Both the position numbers and the translations under genes were made by a program. The notes beneath the pieces are model-generated. The model had not been told where the DNA came from. It worked only from the letters and a program-made list of their open reading frames with translations, and made no database searches. A stretch of DNA of 64,000 nt from positions 1,240,001 to 1,304,000 of the forward strand of contig JAMYGW020000005.1 of NCBI GenBank assembly GCA_025617375.2. The letters run 5' to 3'. Positions 33,983 to 49,953 of the stretch are shown piece by piece (the first letter of the stretch is position 1; the number at the start of each line of letters is the position of its first letter). Source of the DNA: Acarospora socialis. Its lineage: Eukaryota > Ascomycota > Lecanoromycetes > Acarosporales > Acarosporaceae.

Positions 33983-35080
33983 TCACATGAAGTCGTCACC
34001 GCTGCGGGAAGAGACTCGTTAGCTCTTTGCTACAAGAACTTCGAACAGGGAGTCGAGAGACAGCATACTCATCCAGCCCATCATCATAACTCGTCGTATC
34101 CGCCCTCAACCCCGTATCCCGTCCGGCCACCAACGTCGCCTTAGTCTTCGCCGCCTTCGTCTTCTTTCCCCCCTTCTCCGCCGCCTTTTCCTCCTTCATC
34201 TTCTCATTCGACAGCGTCGTCAGCCCGCTGGCGATCTTCTTGATCTGCTCGCTCGGCAGATCGCGCACGACCTGCTTCGTGAACTCCTGCATGAAGAGCG
34301 TATATTGCGCCTTCTTGGCGTTCGCCGCCAGGATCGGGACGAGCGTCTCGCGGAGCTTGGCGAACTGCTCTTTGGTGTTGGGGTTGAAGAGGGGCAGGGA
34401 AGAGAGGTCGACGGAGGAGGTGGGGTCGGACGGGTCGGCGGCGACGACCACTTTGGGCGCGGAGCGGTTCTTGCTGATGCCGATGTCGCCGAACAGGTCC
34501 TCGGCGTGCTTGAGGTCGGCGTCTTGTTCCGTCCGTCGTAACCTCTCCCGCTTCGCCGCCATGTCCTCGTCCTCGCTGCTGCTGTCGTCCTCTTCTTCCT
34601 GCTGTTTGCGCCGCATCGTCTCCAGCCGCTTCTCTTCTATTCGCTGCGATTTCGACTTCTTGTTCGCGAGCGCGTCCGCGTCCGCTTTGGCTTTGGCCTC
34701 GGCGGCTTTCTTGGCTTTTTCCCGCTCCACCTCGGAGTCTTCGGCGGCGTCCCATGAGTCCAGGACCTATGGGTCGTTAGACATGAAGTTCTTGTCGCCC
34801 TTCGGAGACGGGGAATGAGCGCACATCGCTGTCATCCTCCTCGTCGTCGAACTTCGATCGCCGTGGTATGGCGGTGGCCGCGGGTGGAGAGGAAGGGGGA
34901 GTGCTGTCTTCTTCGTCATCTGATCAGACGAGAATCCGGAGAAGCGGTCAGCAAGATCTGGTCTGAAAGAGTTATGATGTGCAGGCAATCTAGTGCCGTG
35001 CGCTTGCAGTAGTGGACATGGATTCTTTCAGTATGTAACTCGACAAAGGGCTTCAACATACCCCACTTAGTTGGACTCAT
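33983..35080 (-). CDS. HCR1: Translation initiation factor eIF3 subunit j
   Basis: Loosely bound eIF3 subunit (eIF3j/Hcr1) that acts at the 40S decoding site in initiation and ribosome recycling; 276 aa. Four exons: 35080-35062, 34919-34825, 34766-34069, 34001-33983. The first exon encodes only MSPTKW plus one base; the spliced N-terminus reads MSPTKWDDEEDSTPP, the usual Trp-plus-acidic start of eIF3j. An acidic patch (KFDDEEDDSDVLDSWD) follows, then a long Lys/Ala/Glu coiled region and the conserved C-terminal half (HAEDLFGDIGI, YTLFMQEFTKQVVRDLPSEQ). The last exon supplies only the acidic tail DGDDFM. Small first and last exons make the gene easy to truncate in automatic annotation. Confidence 0.93.
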
Positions 35081-35596
35081 CTTTGCGTGCGTGAGTCCGC
35101 TTTTGGACCAAACCGACTCGGTGATATGGGTATGGTCTCTATGGTAAACAGTAAAAAGAATGCGCGTTGAGGTGAAAGATGGTTGTGGGCTGAAAGACAC
35201 AATGAAATGGCAGTGACAATTTCTTATTGGGTGCGCATGTGAATTTGGCTGCATCACTAGCGCCCCGTCTCGTCGTATTCCTACTTCGCCAATGAAAGAA
35301 CAATACTAGGCAGGAAGAAGCCCTACAAAGCACCCACCTACTTGACAATACCGAAAGTAACGTCGCCACTGAAGCATGCTCTTTACGGCCGGGTGTTTAC
35401 AATGCTTGCATGTTCACTAAGCTTCAGCTCTCGCACGGTATCATCAACGTGTTATAGAAGCTGTGCACAGCATATCTCTTCCATTGAATGTACGCTAACA
35501 TTTACTCGGACTGTGCGTGCCTGGCCTCCTACCTGAGCAACATATCAGCAAGATGGCTTTCCTTTGCCAACCGCCGCTTATGTGCTTGCTGTCGCT
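35081..35596. promoter_or_regulatory. eIF3j promoter and enolase 3' flank
   Basis: 516 nt between the eIF3j start and the enolase stop, both on the minus strand. No coding signal. Should include the eIF3j promoter and the enolase 3' UTR. Confidence 0.4.
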
Positions 35597-37939
<2,343 letters not shown>

Positions 37940-39311
37940 ATGAACGGCGCAAACGATCCAGACCGGGACCATGCCCTGGAACAATACAAAAACAAGCTGC
38001 TAGAGTCAAGAGAATGGGAGGCAAAGCTGAAGGCGCTGAGGCTGGACATCAAGGGTCTACAGAAGGACTTCGACACGACAGAGGAGAATATCAAAGCATT
38101 ACAGAGTGTTGGACAGATAATAGGGGAGGTGTTGAAACAGCTAGATGAAGAACGATGTAAGTCAGAGCAGCTGGATGGGTCCCGTGTCACTCGAGGACAT
38201 GGGCAAAGATACAGTGCTAACATCCTTTACCTCAGTTATCGTTAAAGCTTCATCAGGCCCTCGATATGTTGTGGGATGCCGGTCAAAAGTCGACAAAGCC
38301 AAGCTGAAGCAAGGGACACGGGTGGCGTTAGATATGACTACTCTCACGATCATGCGAATGCTACCCCGAGAGGTTGACCCATTGGTGTACAACATGTCCT
38401 TAGAAGACCCAGGTCAGATCAGCTTTGGTGGAATAGGCGGTTTGAATGATCAAATCCGTGAACTGCGGGAGGTCATCGAACTGCCCTTGAAGAACCCAGA
38501 GCTATTCTTGCGGGTTGGAATCAAGCCGCCGAAAGGGGTGTTACTCTACGGTCCGCCCGGCACTGGCAAAACGCTACTAGCAAGAGCTGTGGCAAGTGGT
38601 CTGGAGACAAACTTCTTGAAAGGTCAGTGATATGGCAAACACTCCTGATGAGCAGGTGTTGGCTAACACAGATGTCTCAGTGGTGTCTTCCGCCATCGTC
38701 GACAAGTATATTGGTGAGTCAGCCCGACTCATCCGTGAGATGTTCGGGTATGCCAAGGAACACGAGCCGTGTATCATCTTCATGGATGAGATTGATGCAA
38801 TCGGTGGTCGACGATTCTCAGAGGGTACATCCGCCGATCGAGAGATTCAGCGAACATTAATGGAGCTGCTAAACCAGCTGGACGGGTTCGACTATCTGGG
38901 GAAAACGAAGATCATCATGGCGACAAACCGGCCGGATACCTTGGACCCCGCACTGCTCAGAGCTGGACGATTAGACAGGAAGATAGAAATCCCACTACCC
39001 AACGAGGTTGGTAGATTAGAGATCCTCAAGATTCACGCCAGTGGTGTTGCGATGGAGGGTGAAATCGACTTCGAGAGCGTCGTCAAGATGAGTGACCAGT
39101 TGAATGGCGCCGATCTGCGGAACGTTGTCACTGAAGCGTGAGTACATGCTCCTCTATGATTAAGCACCACAATCTAACGTCTCGCTGTAGGGGTCTGTTT
39201 GCAATCAAAGATTACCGAGATGCAGTTAATCAGGACGACTTCAACAAAGCAGTTAGAAAGGTTGCGGAATCAAAGAAGCTGGAGGGCAAGCTGGAATATC
39301 AGAAACTGTAA
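37940..39311 (+). CDS. RPT4: 26S proteasome regulatory ATPase subunit Rpt4
   Basis: AAA ATPase of the 19S base (Rpt4/S10b), 393 aa; part of the hexameric unfoldase that feeds the 20S core. Four exons: 37940-38156, 38236-38622, 38681-39137, 39191-39311. An N-terminal coiled coil (~10-70) precedes the OB-fold region ([20 protein letters not shown]). The AAA domain has Walker A GPPGTGKT (~178), the pore-loop region near [14 protein letters not shown], Walker B FMDEID (~235), sensor and arginine-finger regions [20 protein letters not shown]. The tail ends EGKLEYQKL, without an HbYX motif, as expected for Rpt4. The second intron ends GTCTCAG and restores [13 protein letters not shown]. Pairs functionally with the beta3 gene at 4.8 kb, though not adjacent. 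Confidence 0.96.
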
Positions 39312-39824
39312 TATCATCTCATGGATAAGGACCGCTTATTAGCGGTCATGTTCATCTCTATGCGAGCTTTATCCATTGTACGGAATAGAACTGGCGATCA
39401 GCGCGCCCTGTGATAGTATATGACATAGAATCATACCAACATGTGAGCCAGTACCTCGCACTGGGTATCTTTATTGTACACGGAATGTCATGTGTCTATC
39501 AACCGCCTTACGTTGAAACCAACTGTGCCTCCCAAGTATGCCCCCCTATCGGCAGAATCCAACTCATAATAACACTCAGCATCATTTCCCAGACCCGTTC
39601 AATGGTCAATCATTATGAATGCGTTTTCTTCATAGCTTATTAAACCGTTGCATATCCTTACCTAGCCAGCACAAGTACGAATTCGCGGTCCAGCAACTTT
39701 TTGGTTGTCAAGCCCAACTACATACATCGCGTCCCGAACAACATCCAACTCGCTAACCGCCTGGGTAGCACAGAGGCTTTCAGGCCTAAGAGGCAGATCC
39801 AGTGGTTCCCATTGTAGCAACGGC
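39312..39824. promoter_or_regulatory. Rpt4 3' flank and mannosidase promoter
   Basis: 513 nt between tandem genes. The frame is open upstream of the mannosidase ATG back to about 39,705 but has no ATG, so this is treated as leader. No other element seen. Confidence 0.4.
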
Positions 39825-42069
<2,245 letters not shown>

Positions 42070-42897
42070 AGAAGTTGATTGGATTGTACTGTATTGTATT
42101 ATACTTTGTTATGCGGGTCTGATTTTTCTTCCCTTTGAGAGCAGCGCTCCATATGCATCATTGGTGTCCGATACAAAACCAATATTACTTTAGTCAGTCA
42201 GTGAGCTGGTTTTGTACAATATATGCGAATGTTTACTACCGGCAGCGGTGTCTCGAGTACGGAAATTTCCCCGCACTCCGCAAGCGGGGAGCTTCGAAGC
42301 TCAACAATGCTTCATTTCGGTATCTAATTCCCATCGCCACGTAAAGGTGACCACCGTAACGGCGAAGAAAATGTTGGCTTGAACAAGAAATGAGGCATCT
42401 GGGCGTTGCCAAGAAATGAAGGTTTAACTGTGTTCTGCATCTGGCTTACATAAGCTGATCTCTGATCGAACCAATCATCATCCCCATCACTGGGCCATTC
42501 ACTGCTCGACAATACAGCAAGTGCAAGGCTCTGCTCATGGAATTTTCAGCAAATCAACAGTTGGGCATCGTCAATGATTCAACCACACAAGCAACCATAA
42601 CATAGCATCCCTTCGTGCAGCCACAACCCTACCAAACTGCTCATTGACTGCGGCTCCAGGATTCCTGAGACATTTTTGACCCAACATTGACAATAGCAAG
42701 GCGTCCAAAGTTCTTCGCAGTTACTTTAGCAAGGTGTTGAGGGGCGGCTTGTTTAGCGTTCTCAAAGGTGATCCCCAAGTTATCTAGAGCCGCACTGGCA
42801 TGTTGACGTATTGGACAGAACACATTACAGCTCAAGAAATGTTGAGAGCTAATTAGTATTCATCCTCATTGCCTGACAACTTCACTTTCTGCTCATC
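42070..42897. other. Spacer between the conserved arm and the accessory island
   Basis: 828 nt. Minus strand 42835-42641 is an open frame of about 64 codons with coding-like composition (ALDNLGITFENAKQAAPQHL) but no ATG at its head; I do not recognise it. It may be a fragment of an unannotated or dead gene. Nothing else seen. Confidence 0.3.
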
Positions 42898-45800
42898 ATG
42901 GCATCACAATCTTGGCCAGTATTCACTTCTACTACCAGTAATCAACGACCTCCGCTTTTGTCATCCACCGCGAGTGATTTTTTGGTGGCTATTATCACTG
43001 CTGGCATAAGCATATATAAACCTCCGGATCTCCGAGTGCACAAGCCAAGATATCCTTTGCTTGGGATCGGTGGCTTTGCTACAGTAAAGCAGGGGAAAAC
43101 TTTCAAAGGAGAGATTGTTGCTGTCAAACAATGCCGGCTTTGGAGCCAACCTAGTGGTCAACAAGACATTCAACCTTTAGACAAAGAGCTTCATCAAATC
43201 TGTCTCGAGCTACGCATACTTAGCCACGGCTACCTCCGCGAACATCCAAACATCATTAATATCCTTGGTATTTGCCTCGATGAAGCCAGCCGGCAACCGG
43301 ACATCTCCCTTGTTCTCGAGTATTCTTCCCACGGGACACTAAAATCCTTTCTTGTCGAGCATCATGACATCTTTCCGGACGAAACTCTTGTCAATTTCGC
43401 ACTTCAAGTTTCGCGTGGCATCGCAGCCTTGCATCACCTCAGGATATGTCATGGAGATATCAAAACCCAAAATGCTTTGGTATTCTTCGAAGATGACGCT
43501 TGGGTGGTGAAAGTCTCAGATTTCGGGCAATCTGTTGTTGGAGCAGTAGCTGATTCATCCACAACCACCACTTGCAATATCGGAACACGCCTAATGAACG
43601 CTCCAGAGATACGAAGTGGTGCCGCATCTGCGGACCCTCTATACAATATCGAAGCTGCCATGTCAACTGATACCTTTTCGTTTGGCCTACTGACATGGGA
43701 GGTTATGAAAAAAGGTCAATGTTACTTCGAAAAGTCCTGGATGGCAGGAAGTAGCGGCCCTATCGATACAGACTTGATGGAAGATTACCTCAACGCCAGT
43801 TCACACAACGAAGTATTGAATAAAGGCATCCAGTATCTCGAAAATAGAGATATGGATTCTTGCACCAGAACTCGCATAATGAAATTGTTATGCGGTTCTC
43901 TACAAGACTTTCCGTGTGAGAGAGAATCAATGTTACAGCTTGTTGAGATCCTGGACACTGAGGCACCAACAGATAGGTAATCAGCAATGGCTCTGAATAT
44001 CCTTGAGAAGCTAACGCAATGTACCAAGTGATGGTTCAGCTTTCATGGAGCGATGGCATAAATTCGAAAATCTCCCTCTGTGTGCTTGGACTCCTCAAGA
44101 TAGCTTGACTGAGGTATCTCCAGACCTGCCTAATGGTTTGGTGCCTGCTAATCAAAATTGCTTGATTCAGTTATATTCCGCCGGGAAATACAAATTTCTT
44201 CAGTTATTCTTGGATGGATATAGCAGCATACTCGGCATTGATGACATACCGTTCTCTCTCCAGAAGCTCATCTTTTCTCAGTTAAAATCATTCGCCACTT
44301 CCAGTACTGTATCGCCGCAAACTCGCGAGAGTGCTTCAATTTGCGTTTCTGAGTGCTACGTCTTCGGCTTCGGTGTCGATATCAGCGTTACGGATGCAGT
44401 TTTTTGGCTACACCATGCTGCTCAGCTAGAATCACCACGAGCCATTGCGTGGTACGGTCGAGTTTGCTTTGCCAATAAGGTCAATCCGGTCATTGATGAA
44501 CATACCATTCGGAGCCAACGAATCGAGGAGCAGCTGTCAAGATTGCCTCCAGAACTGTATCTAACAGCTCGTATCAGGTCCCAGGTCCACCGTGTCAATC
44601 AAGAAGCTCAGGCATCTTCTGAGCTCAGCGGGGCAAACCACTATCTAAGCCATTCCTCTGATTATTATATCAGGGTTGCGATCTTCAACAATTGGGAGTA
44701 TGATGAATTAACCTCCCTTCATCTTGCAGCCTTAATCGGCGATAATACACTACTTACCACTCTTCTCCAAGATTCTACTATCGAAAGATTATCCAAACAA
44801 GGACTAAGTGCTGTACATTATGCATGTATCGGCGGTCATCTTTCTACGTTGGAGATATTGGTCCAATCTGGAGCTCAGTTAGATATAGCTGGATCTCATG
44901 GCATCACACCCTTGCATCTGTGCATTTTCTTTACCCCTGGAGAAACGGAATCAGCCATAAGATTGCTCTTGGAAAAAGGAAAAGGGTCGGACACAGAGAC
45001 AACGACAGTAGTCAATTGGGAATACCACGATATCGCCCTCTACGGTACCGCAATAGATTGGGGCACATTAACGCGCAATAGACCTCTTGTACGTGCGCTT
45101 CTTCCGCATTCACGATTAGAGAGTTGCTTGAAAATTGCAATTCACAGCTTTTTTTGGGATGTTGCGGACGATATCCTACAACAACTACGAAAGAAGGGAG
45201 AAATTCCAACAGATCCGTATTTGGTAGCTACAGTTAGCCGCCCGATCGCGCACTGGATCGCTCATGGTGAAGATCACACCAAAGCCATTAAGCGCACAGT
45301 TCAAATATGCCACGATTATGGTATCTTTGATTCTAACAACACACCATTGATGAACCTGATCTCACAGGTTAAAGTTGAGGACGACTTTGCTCTGGTCAAT
45401 AGTTGTCTATCCTTGTCATCTGCCGCATCCTTGAAAAGAAAAGATGAAGATGGTGAGTTTTTGTTATGGCACGCTATTATGAGCGCGAAAAATCAAAATC
45501 TATGGCGGAAGACGTTGTCGATGATAGTGGAATATTTCACGGTGAAAGAATTGCAAGAAGATATTCATGGCTTTAGCTCTTACTTAGCTGTTGCCGTCTT
45601 CATAGACTCAGTGGTTAGCGCCCGTGTGCTTCTAGAACGAGGGATTGACGTCAACAGGCGTACATATTATGCGCGTGGGTTGCCACCGATGTGTCGATCT
45701 TCCGATATGTATTTGCTATTGAAAGATTTCAAAGCAGACAAGATGTTTTATTTCTTCCCAGACCTGACTCGGTCCCCTCGCGGTCATACGGAAATTGACT

Positions 45801-46786
45801 GGTCTGAATCCACTCTCACAGGCCAAACCAAGGAAGACTACTTAGGAGATTTGCTACATTCACGTCTCAAAAGTCTGCTCTTCGCTAAAGTAGAAAACCG
45901 TCAGAGTGGCCTTCAAAACTTCCAGGTTCTATTGCGCTTAGACAATACTGCAGAGTGCATAAACTATGTCGATGAGGCTGGAGCTACTCTAACTCATCGA
46001 GCTACGCAATCCCTGGACTCAGACATAGTGACTTGGCTGCTGGAGTCTGGAGCTGATGCAAGCATTGCCTTCACTTCTGGGGGTACTTCACTTCTCCCAT
46101 TACAGATTGCTTGTCTAGTGGGAAGAAAGATCTGGGCATATCTAACGGTCAGAGGTCTTCCAGAAGGACAGAATATCAGAGCAAAGGCTTTGATAATTGC
46201 CTCAGAGCTTCTTCGATGGCACCATGCTAGAGGTGATTCCCTGTTTGAAGGAGTGACCATACTTCACCTTGCCTCGTTCCTGATGATGTCCGAGGAGGTA
46301 GAAAGACTCATAGCTGTTGGCTATAACCGCATGGCGAAAGGTCGTTGGCCAGGCACCAATCATGATGTCACACCACAAGAGCTACTGAGTGCGAGCCTCA
46401 ATGATGGAGCCAGCATAATGGGCACACTTGCTCAATCTTATCGACCTGTTGGAGATTCACCATCTTTGGATGATGACTTTTATGATCTATTGCGTCTGGA
46501 TTATGACTTTTCAGATTCAGATGACTCGGACACTGACTTTTCTGGTTCACTAGATTTGGACCCTGAAACTTTGGAGCTGGCAGCAAGAGATTGGGACTCT
46601 GATTTCACAACATCACGGGACTTTGTTGGGAATTATAACTGGGACTATGCATTGGAGAGGGACATTCGTTGGCAGAAGCTTGGGAGGTTGCCATCTTCAT
46701 TCTGGGATATACCAAACTTACAACACTTTCTTATTCTAGAAGTCAAACAGCACGTATGTAGTCTTCTCTTAGATCATGATCAATAG
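42898..46786 (+). CDS. Protein kinase - Sel1 - ankyrin repeat protein
   Basis: Large multidomain protein, 1278 aa, two exons: 42898-43976 and 44029-46786. The intron (GTAATC, branch GCTAAC, ending ACCAAG) joins the two long frames. Residues 45-340 are a protein kinase: glycine loop GIGGFATV (~56), AVKQ with the ATP-binding Lys77, HGDIKTQN with catalytic Asp187, DFG at 208-210 and APEI, so it looks catalytically competent. A Sel1-like segment lies at ~470-515 (VFGFGVDISVTDAVFWLHHA). Ankyrin repeats lie at ~595-690 (LTSLHLAALIGDNTLLTTLL, GLSAVHYACIGGHLSTLEIL) and again at ~1000-1060. The C-terminal ~100 residues are very acidic with DSD/DFS repeats. It heads the accessory island. Substrate and partners are unknown; a role in recognition or stress signalling is inference. 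Confidence 0.85.
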
Positions 46787-47082
46787 TTGGTCTTTTGGTG
46801 TATATGACGCCGATCAAATATAAGAACTATTGAACCTATTGAAAGGTAAAAAGAATACTCGTGCTATGCTGCTGGCTAACTGCCTATCTAGTGAAATGTA
46901 CACCGTCAACTTGACCATGGTCAACATGAGTTGTAGAGGTTAGTCTTCCGCATAGTCTGATATGCAGACTATGTGACTGATGAGCAACCCCTGACACTAG
47001 TCCCAACTAAGACTATGGAAGCAGCTAGAACACCGCACTTCTCAACAAGAATTAGAGTATTGTGACATGAAAGTACTTTGCA

Positions 47083-47497
47083 TCAAGAGCTTGCGCCATA
47101 TGGTTCCCGTTTTAGGTACTTCCCCTCCACTAATTCATTGTATGGAGAATTATTGATCTTCCATTTGAGTTCAAATATGTCATTGGGATGTGCTGCAGTA
47201 ATAATGAACTCGCCAAGTGGTGCCCGGAACTCTGCTTTAACAATATAGACTGTGTCATTAATTTCAAAGGGGAACTGAATAGTAGCTATCAGCGAAAGAT
47301 TATTTAAAGATTGCACTCAACTCCTTTATGGAATCAAATACTGACAGAAGTGGTATTTGGGTACTGGCCCACGTAAGCTCTTTGGTCGCGTTCATCTTCA
47401 ACCAACTTGCACATAACTTAGTTAAATAGCTTATACCTCAATAATGATACACACTTACCTGGCTCCTATCGCTTTTACCATCTAAGTGATTGCTCAT
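47083..47497 (-). CDS. Small orphan protein, 101 aa (three-exon model)
   Basis: Tentative model on the minus strand: exons 47497-47459, 47405-47342, 47285-47083. Joined, it reads from MSNHLDGKSDRSQLVEDERD through TTIQFPFEINDTVYIVKAEF to a stop after REPYGASS. The first intron has a good GTAAGT donor and a TAACTAAG branch; the second has a weak GTATTT donor and CTGATAG acceptor, so the middle join is uncertain. Composition and residue pattern look like a folded beta-rich protein, but I recognise no family. It lies in the accessory island between the kinase-ankyrin gene and the DUF6594 gene. Alternatives are a longer gene with missed exons, or a decaying one. Confidence 0.4.
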
Positions 47498-48147
47498 ATC
47501 GGCTGTCTCCAATAGAAGTGTTACCAAATTTTCACCGGTGCTTTTGTCTTATGGCAAGAGAAATGAGTTTTAGAGCCTCATGGATAGGTCTGCTAACAGT
47601 ATGTTGGAATTAGGAGGCTCTTTAGGAGTTCAACCCTATCTGGCCTGGTGTCGGGATCTTCCGTGTCACGTGATATCGCTTAGTCATCACGCACAAAAGT
47701 TATCCTTTGTATATTCTAGTCTTCTAGATAATTAAAACACCTAATATCAAGCAATAGAAATGTTCCAATTCCAACACAGTATCTTGGACACAAGATATAT
47801 TGAATACATGTTGAGACTACAACAGTAAGAATATGAGGCTTAGTTGTAATAATATTGAGGAGCTGAAAGAGAAGAGAGGACTTAAATCGTTAGATTAGGA
47901 AGGAAATGTGTCAGGCCTGCCCGCCTGCCTGCCAAGACTGCTGCCTGCCTGCCAAGCTTGCCAAGCCTGTATCTTATATATGGCCCTCTGTCAGCTGTGA
48001 GAACTCTGTTTGGCAGCTTACAGCTTTATGTCTTTAGAGCACCCTGCGACTAGCTGCCATAACACGTACGACAACCTTCTATTCTATCTTTGTGTCGGCT
48101 ATCACCTCCTCCTGAGCTGTTGTAAGGTTCTTCTCTGTGACACTTTG
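47498..48147. other. Spacer with GCCTGCCT simple repeat
   Basis: 650 nt with no coding signal. A GCCTGCCTGCC-rich microsatellite with GCCAAG interruptions spans about 47,912-47,970. A TCACGTGA palindrome lies near 47,665-47,672. Confidence 0.4.
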
Positions 48148-49283
48148 ATGAATATGTCTCCAAAAGCCAACAGTAAGTCTTTTGAGCTCTTATAAAATGT
48201 CAAAGTCATTGAGATGATTAGTTGAGCATTATAGACAAGGCTATCCGAGATTAGCAGCATTTCTCAATCTAGACAAAAACTTCACTATCGTCAAACGTTT
48301 TAACAACTTACATATGCGTGTTCTGCTTGAGCAACAAGACAAACTTGCGGAGCTTGAAGAACAGCTGGACCTTTGTGACGATCAGGAGACCATACAACTT
48401 AATCTCAGCAGTCGACGCCAGAACAATAGCCAACGGCGTCAAGATTTGATTAATCAGATAAAGCATGAGCTGCGAGAATATGGTAAGAGAAAGTTCTGAT
48501 CATAAGCATCACAGGGTAGATTCATCTCACTTCATACTTTTTAGATAGAACAGTCTTAGATTTCCAGAAAATGTCCGCACTTCCTCAGACGCTAGTCAAG
48601 CACAGACAAAGTGTTAAGCATTGGATCGATGGGAATAAGCCTTTGGTGAGATCCGAGAGCGGTTGGATCCTGGAAAGCCTTTGTGATGAGGACTACATCG
48701 CTATAAGGGCTGATGATTCTGACAGCGGTGGACTGGAGACTCTGTTTGATATAATAGTGAAGGCATATCCGCGTTTGGCAGAATTCGTAAGTATAAACTA
48801 CCTAATTTCCAAATTGATGTTGAAAAACTAACACTTGGCTATATATTTCTTCCAATGAAGTAAGTAACGCGGAAGATTACGCATCCTTGCGTCTATGCTG
48901 ATGAATTGAACATGGAAAAACAAATGACCAGCACATCCATCTCTTTCCGAGGCAGTCGATCCGAAACATGGTCAAGGCAATTGTAGCACTCATCGTCCCT
49001 TTATGGCTCATTTGCCCCGCAATTCTACTGGATACAGTCTCGGAGCACCATAACCGTACCATAATTTATGCTATCTTTACTCTCGGAGCTTCTTTCACCA
49101 TACATTTTGTCACAAATACAACCAAATATAATTTACTTTTGGCTGTGGTGACGTAAGTATATCTGACTTTGCCTTCCAGGTCCCTGGCTGATACAATTAA
49201 AGCTATGGTGCAGTGCTATCAGCGTTCCTCTCAGGTTCTTGAATGTTACAAGGGCGGTCGATGGCCCAGCAGAAAAGCCTTGA
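48148..49283 (+). CDS. DUF6594 family membrane protein
   Basis: Protein of the fungal DUF6594 family, 272 aa. Five exons: 48148-48172, 48222-48482, 48545-48786, 48932-49152, 49214-49283. The N-terminal half is the soluble DUF6594 part: HYRQGYPRLAAFLNLDKNF, then RVLLEQQDKLAELEEQLDLC (coiled coil), RRQDLINQIKHELREYD and ALPQTLVKHRQSVKHWIDGN. The C-terminal half has two or three membrane segments (MVKAIVALIVPLWLICPAIL, IIYAIFTLGASFTIHFV). The fourth intron is ~145 nt and its CCAG acceptor restores HIHLFPRQSIRNMV, typical of the segment before the first membrane helix. Family function is unknown. A second ATG at 48154 is equally usable. It converges on the caspase-pseudokinase gene. Confidence 0.75.
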
Positions 49284-49953
49284 CATGCACGAACAAGAAG
49301 CGCTCAGGATGGTCAGCTCCCTTGGTAGGCTAAGTGTCCTGAAGGCGTCTAGAGATGGACAGGTAGTGAAAGGCTTGGAGATTTCTGAACGCCAGGCAGA
49401 GAATGTCTATATAGAAGTGGATCGAGCTCGGCTACAGAGGGCCGGGCGGTGCTCGACTCAATTCATTGCGTCTTGCATACAGTGGTAGCTACTTCCATAG
49501 CTACAGTTACGAATCCTTTATCCTGTCCATACCCTTCATTGTATCTGTCCAACATTCTTTGGGATACACCTTACTGCGTTACCCATTCGTGACATCAAAG
49601 TGGACACTCACAGCTGGAAAAAAGCATAGAGAATACCCTCGTTGTCATGAAGTCTATCAAGATAGAGATAACAGGTAGGACTCTCGTGCTATCAGCCAAT
49701 CGATCTCGTGCTGGACAGAATGGTGCCTAATCTAACACGCAAGCGGGAAGAAGAAAGCGGAAAACAGGAGCAAACCGCCGAAATATATATTTGAGTGCCA
49801 AGCCCTTCGGATCAACTCCGGCCCGAGTCCGCTACCCAATCATGTGGGAAACCCATCAGGTATCACCTCACTGACACTCGTGTATAATACGTTCCACACC
49901 ATGAGGTATTTCGATAGTCATCTGTCTCCAGAGCATTCCTGTCATTCATATGT
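49284..49953. other. Convergent spacer, DUF6594 / caspase-pseudokinase
   Basis: 670 nt between two converging stops. A frame of ~80 codons (49243-49488, plus) overlaps the end of the DUF6594 gene and continues here; it matches nothing I recognise and has no splice support. Otherwise nothing seen. Confidence 0.35.

Noticed and set aside
47912-47970. GCCTGCCTGCC repeats as a CRISPR-like array
   Set aside because: A simple microsatellite with no unique spacers; the organism is a eukaryote.
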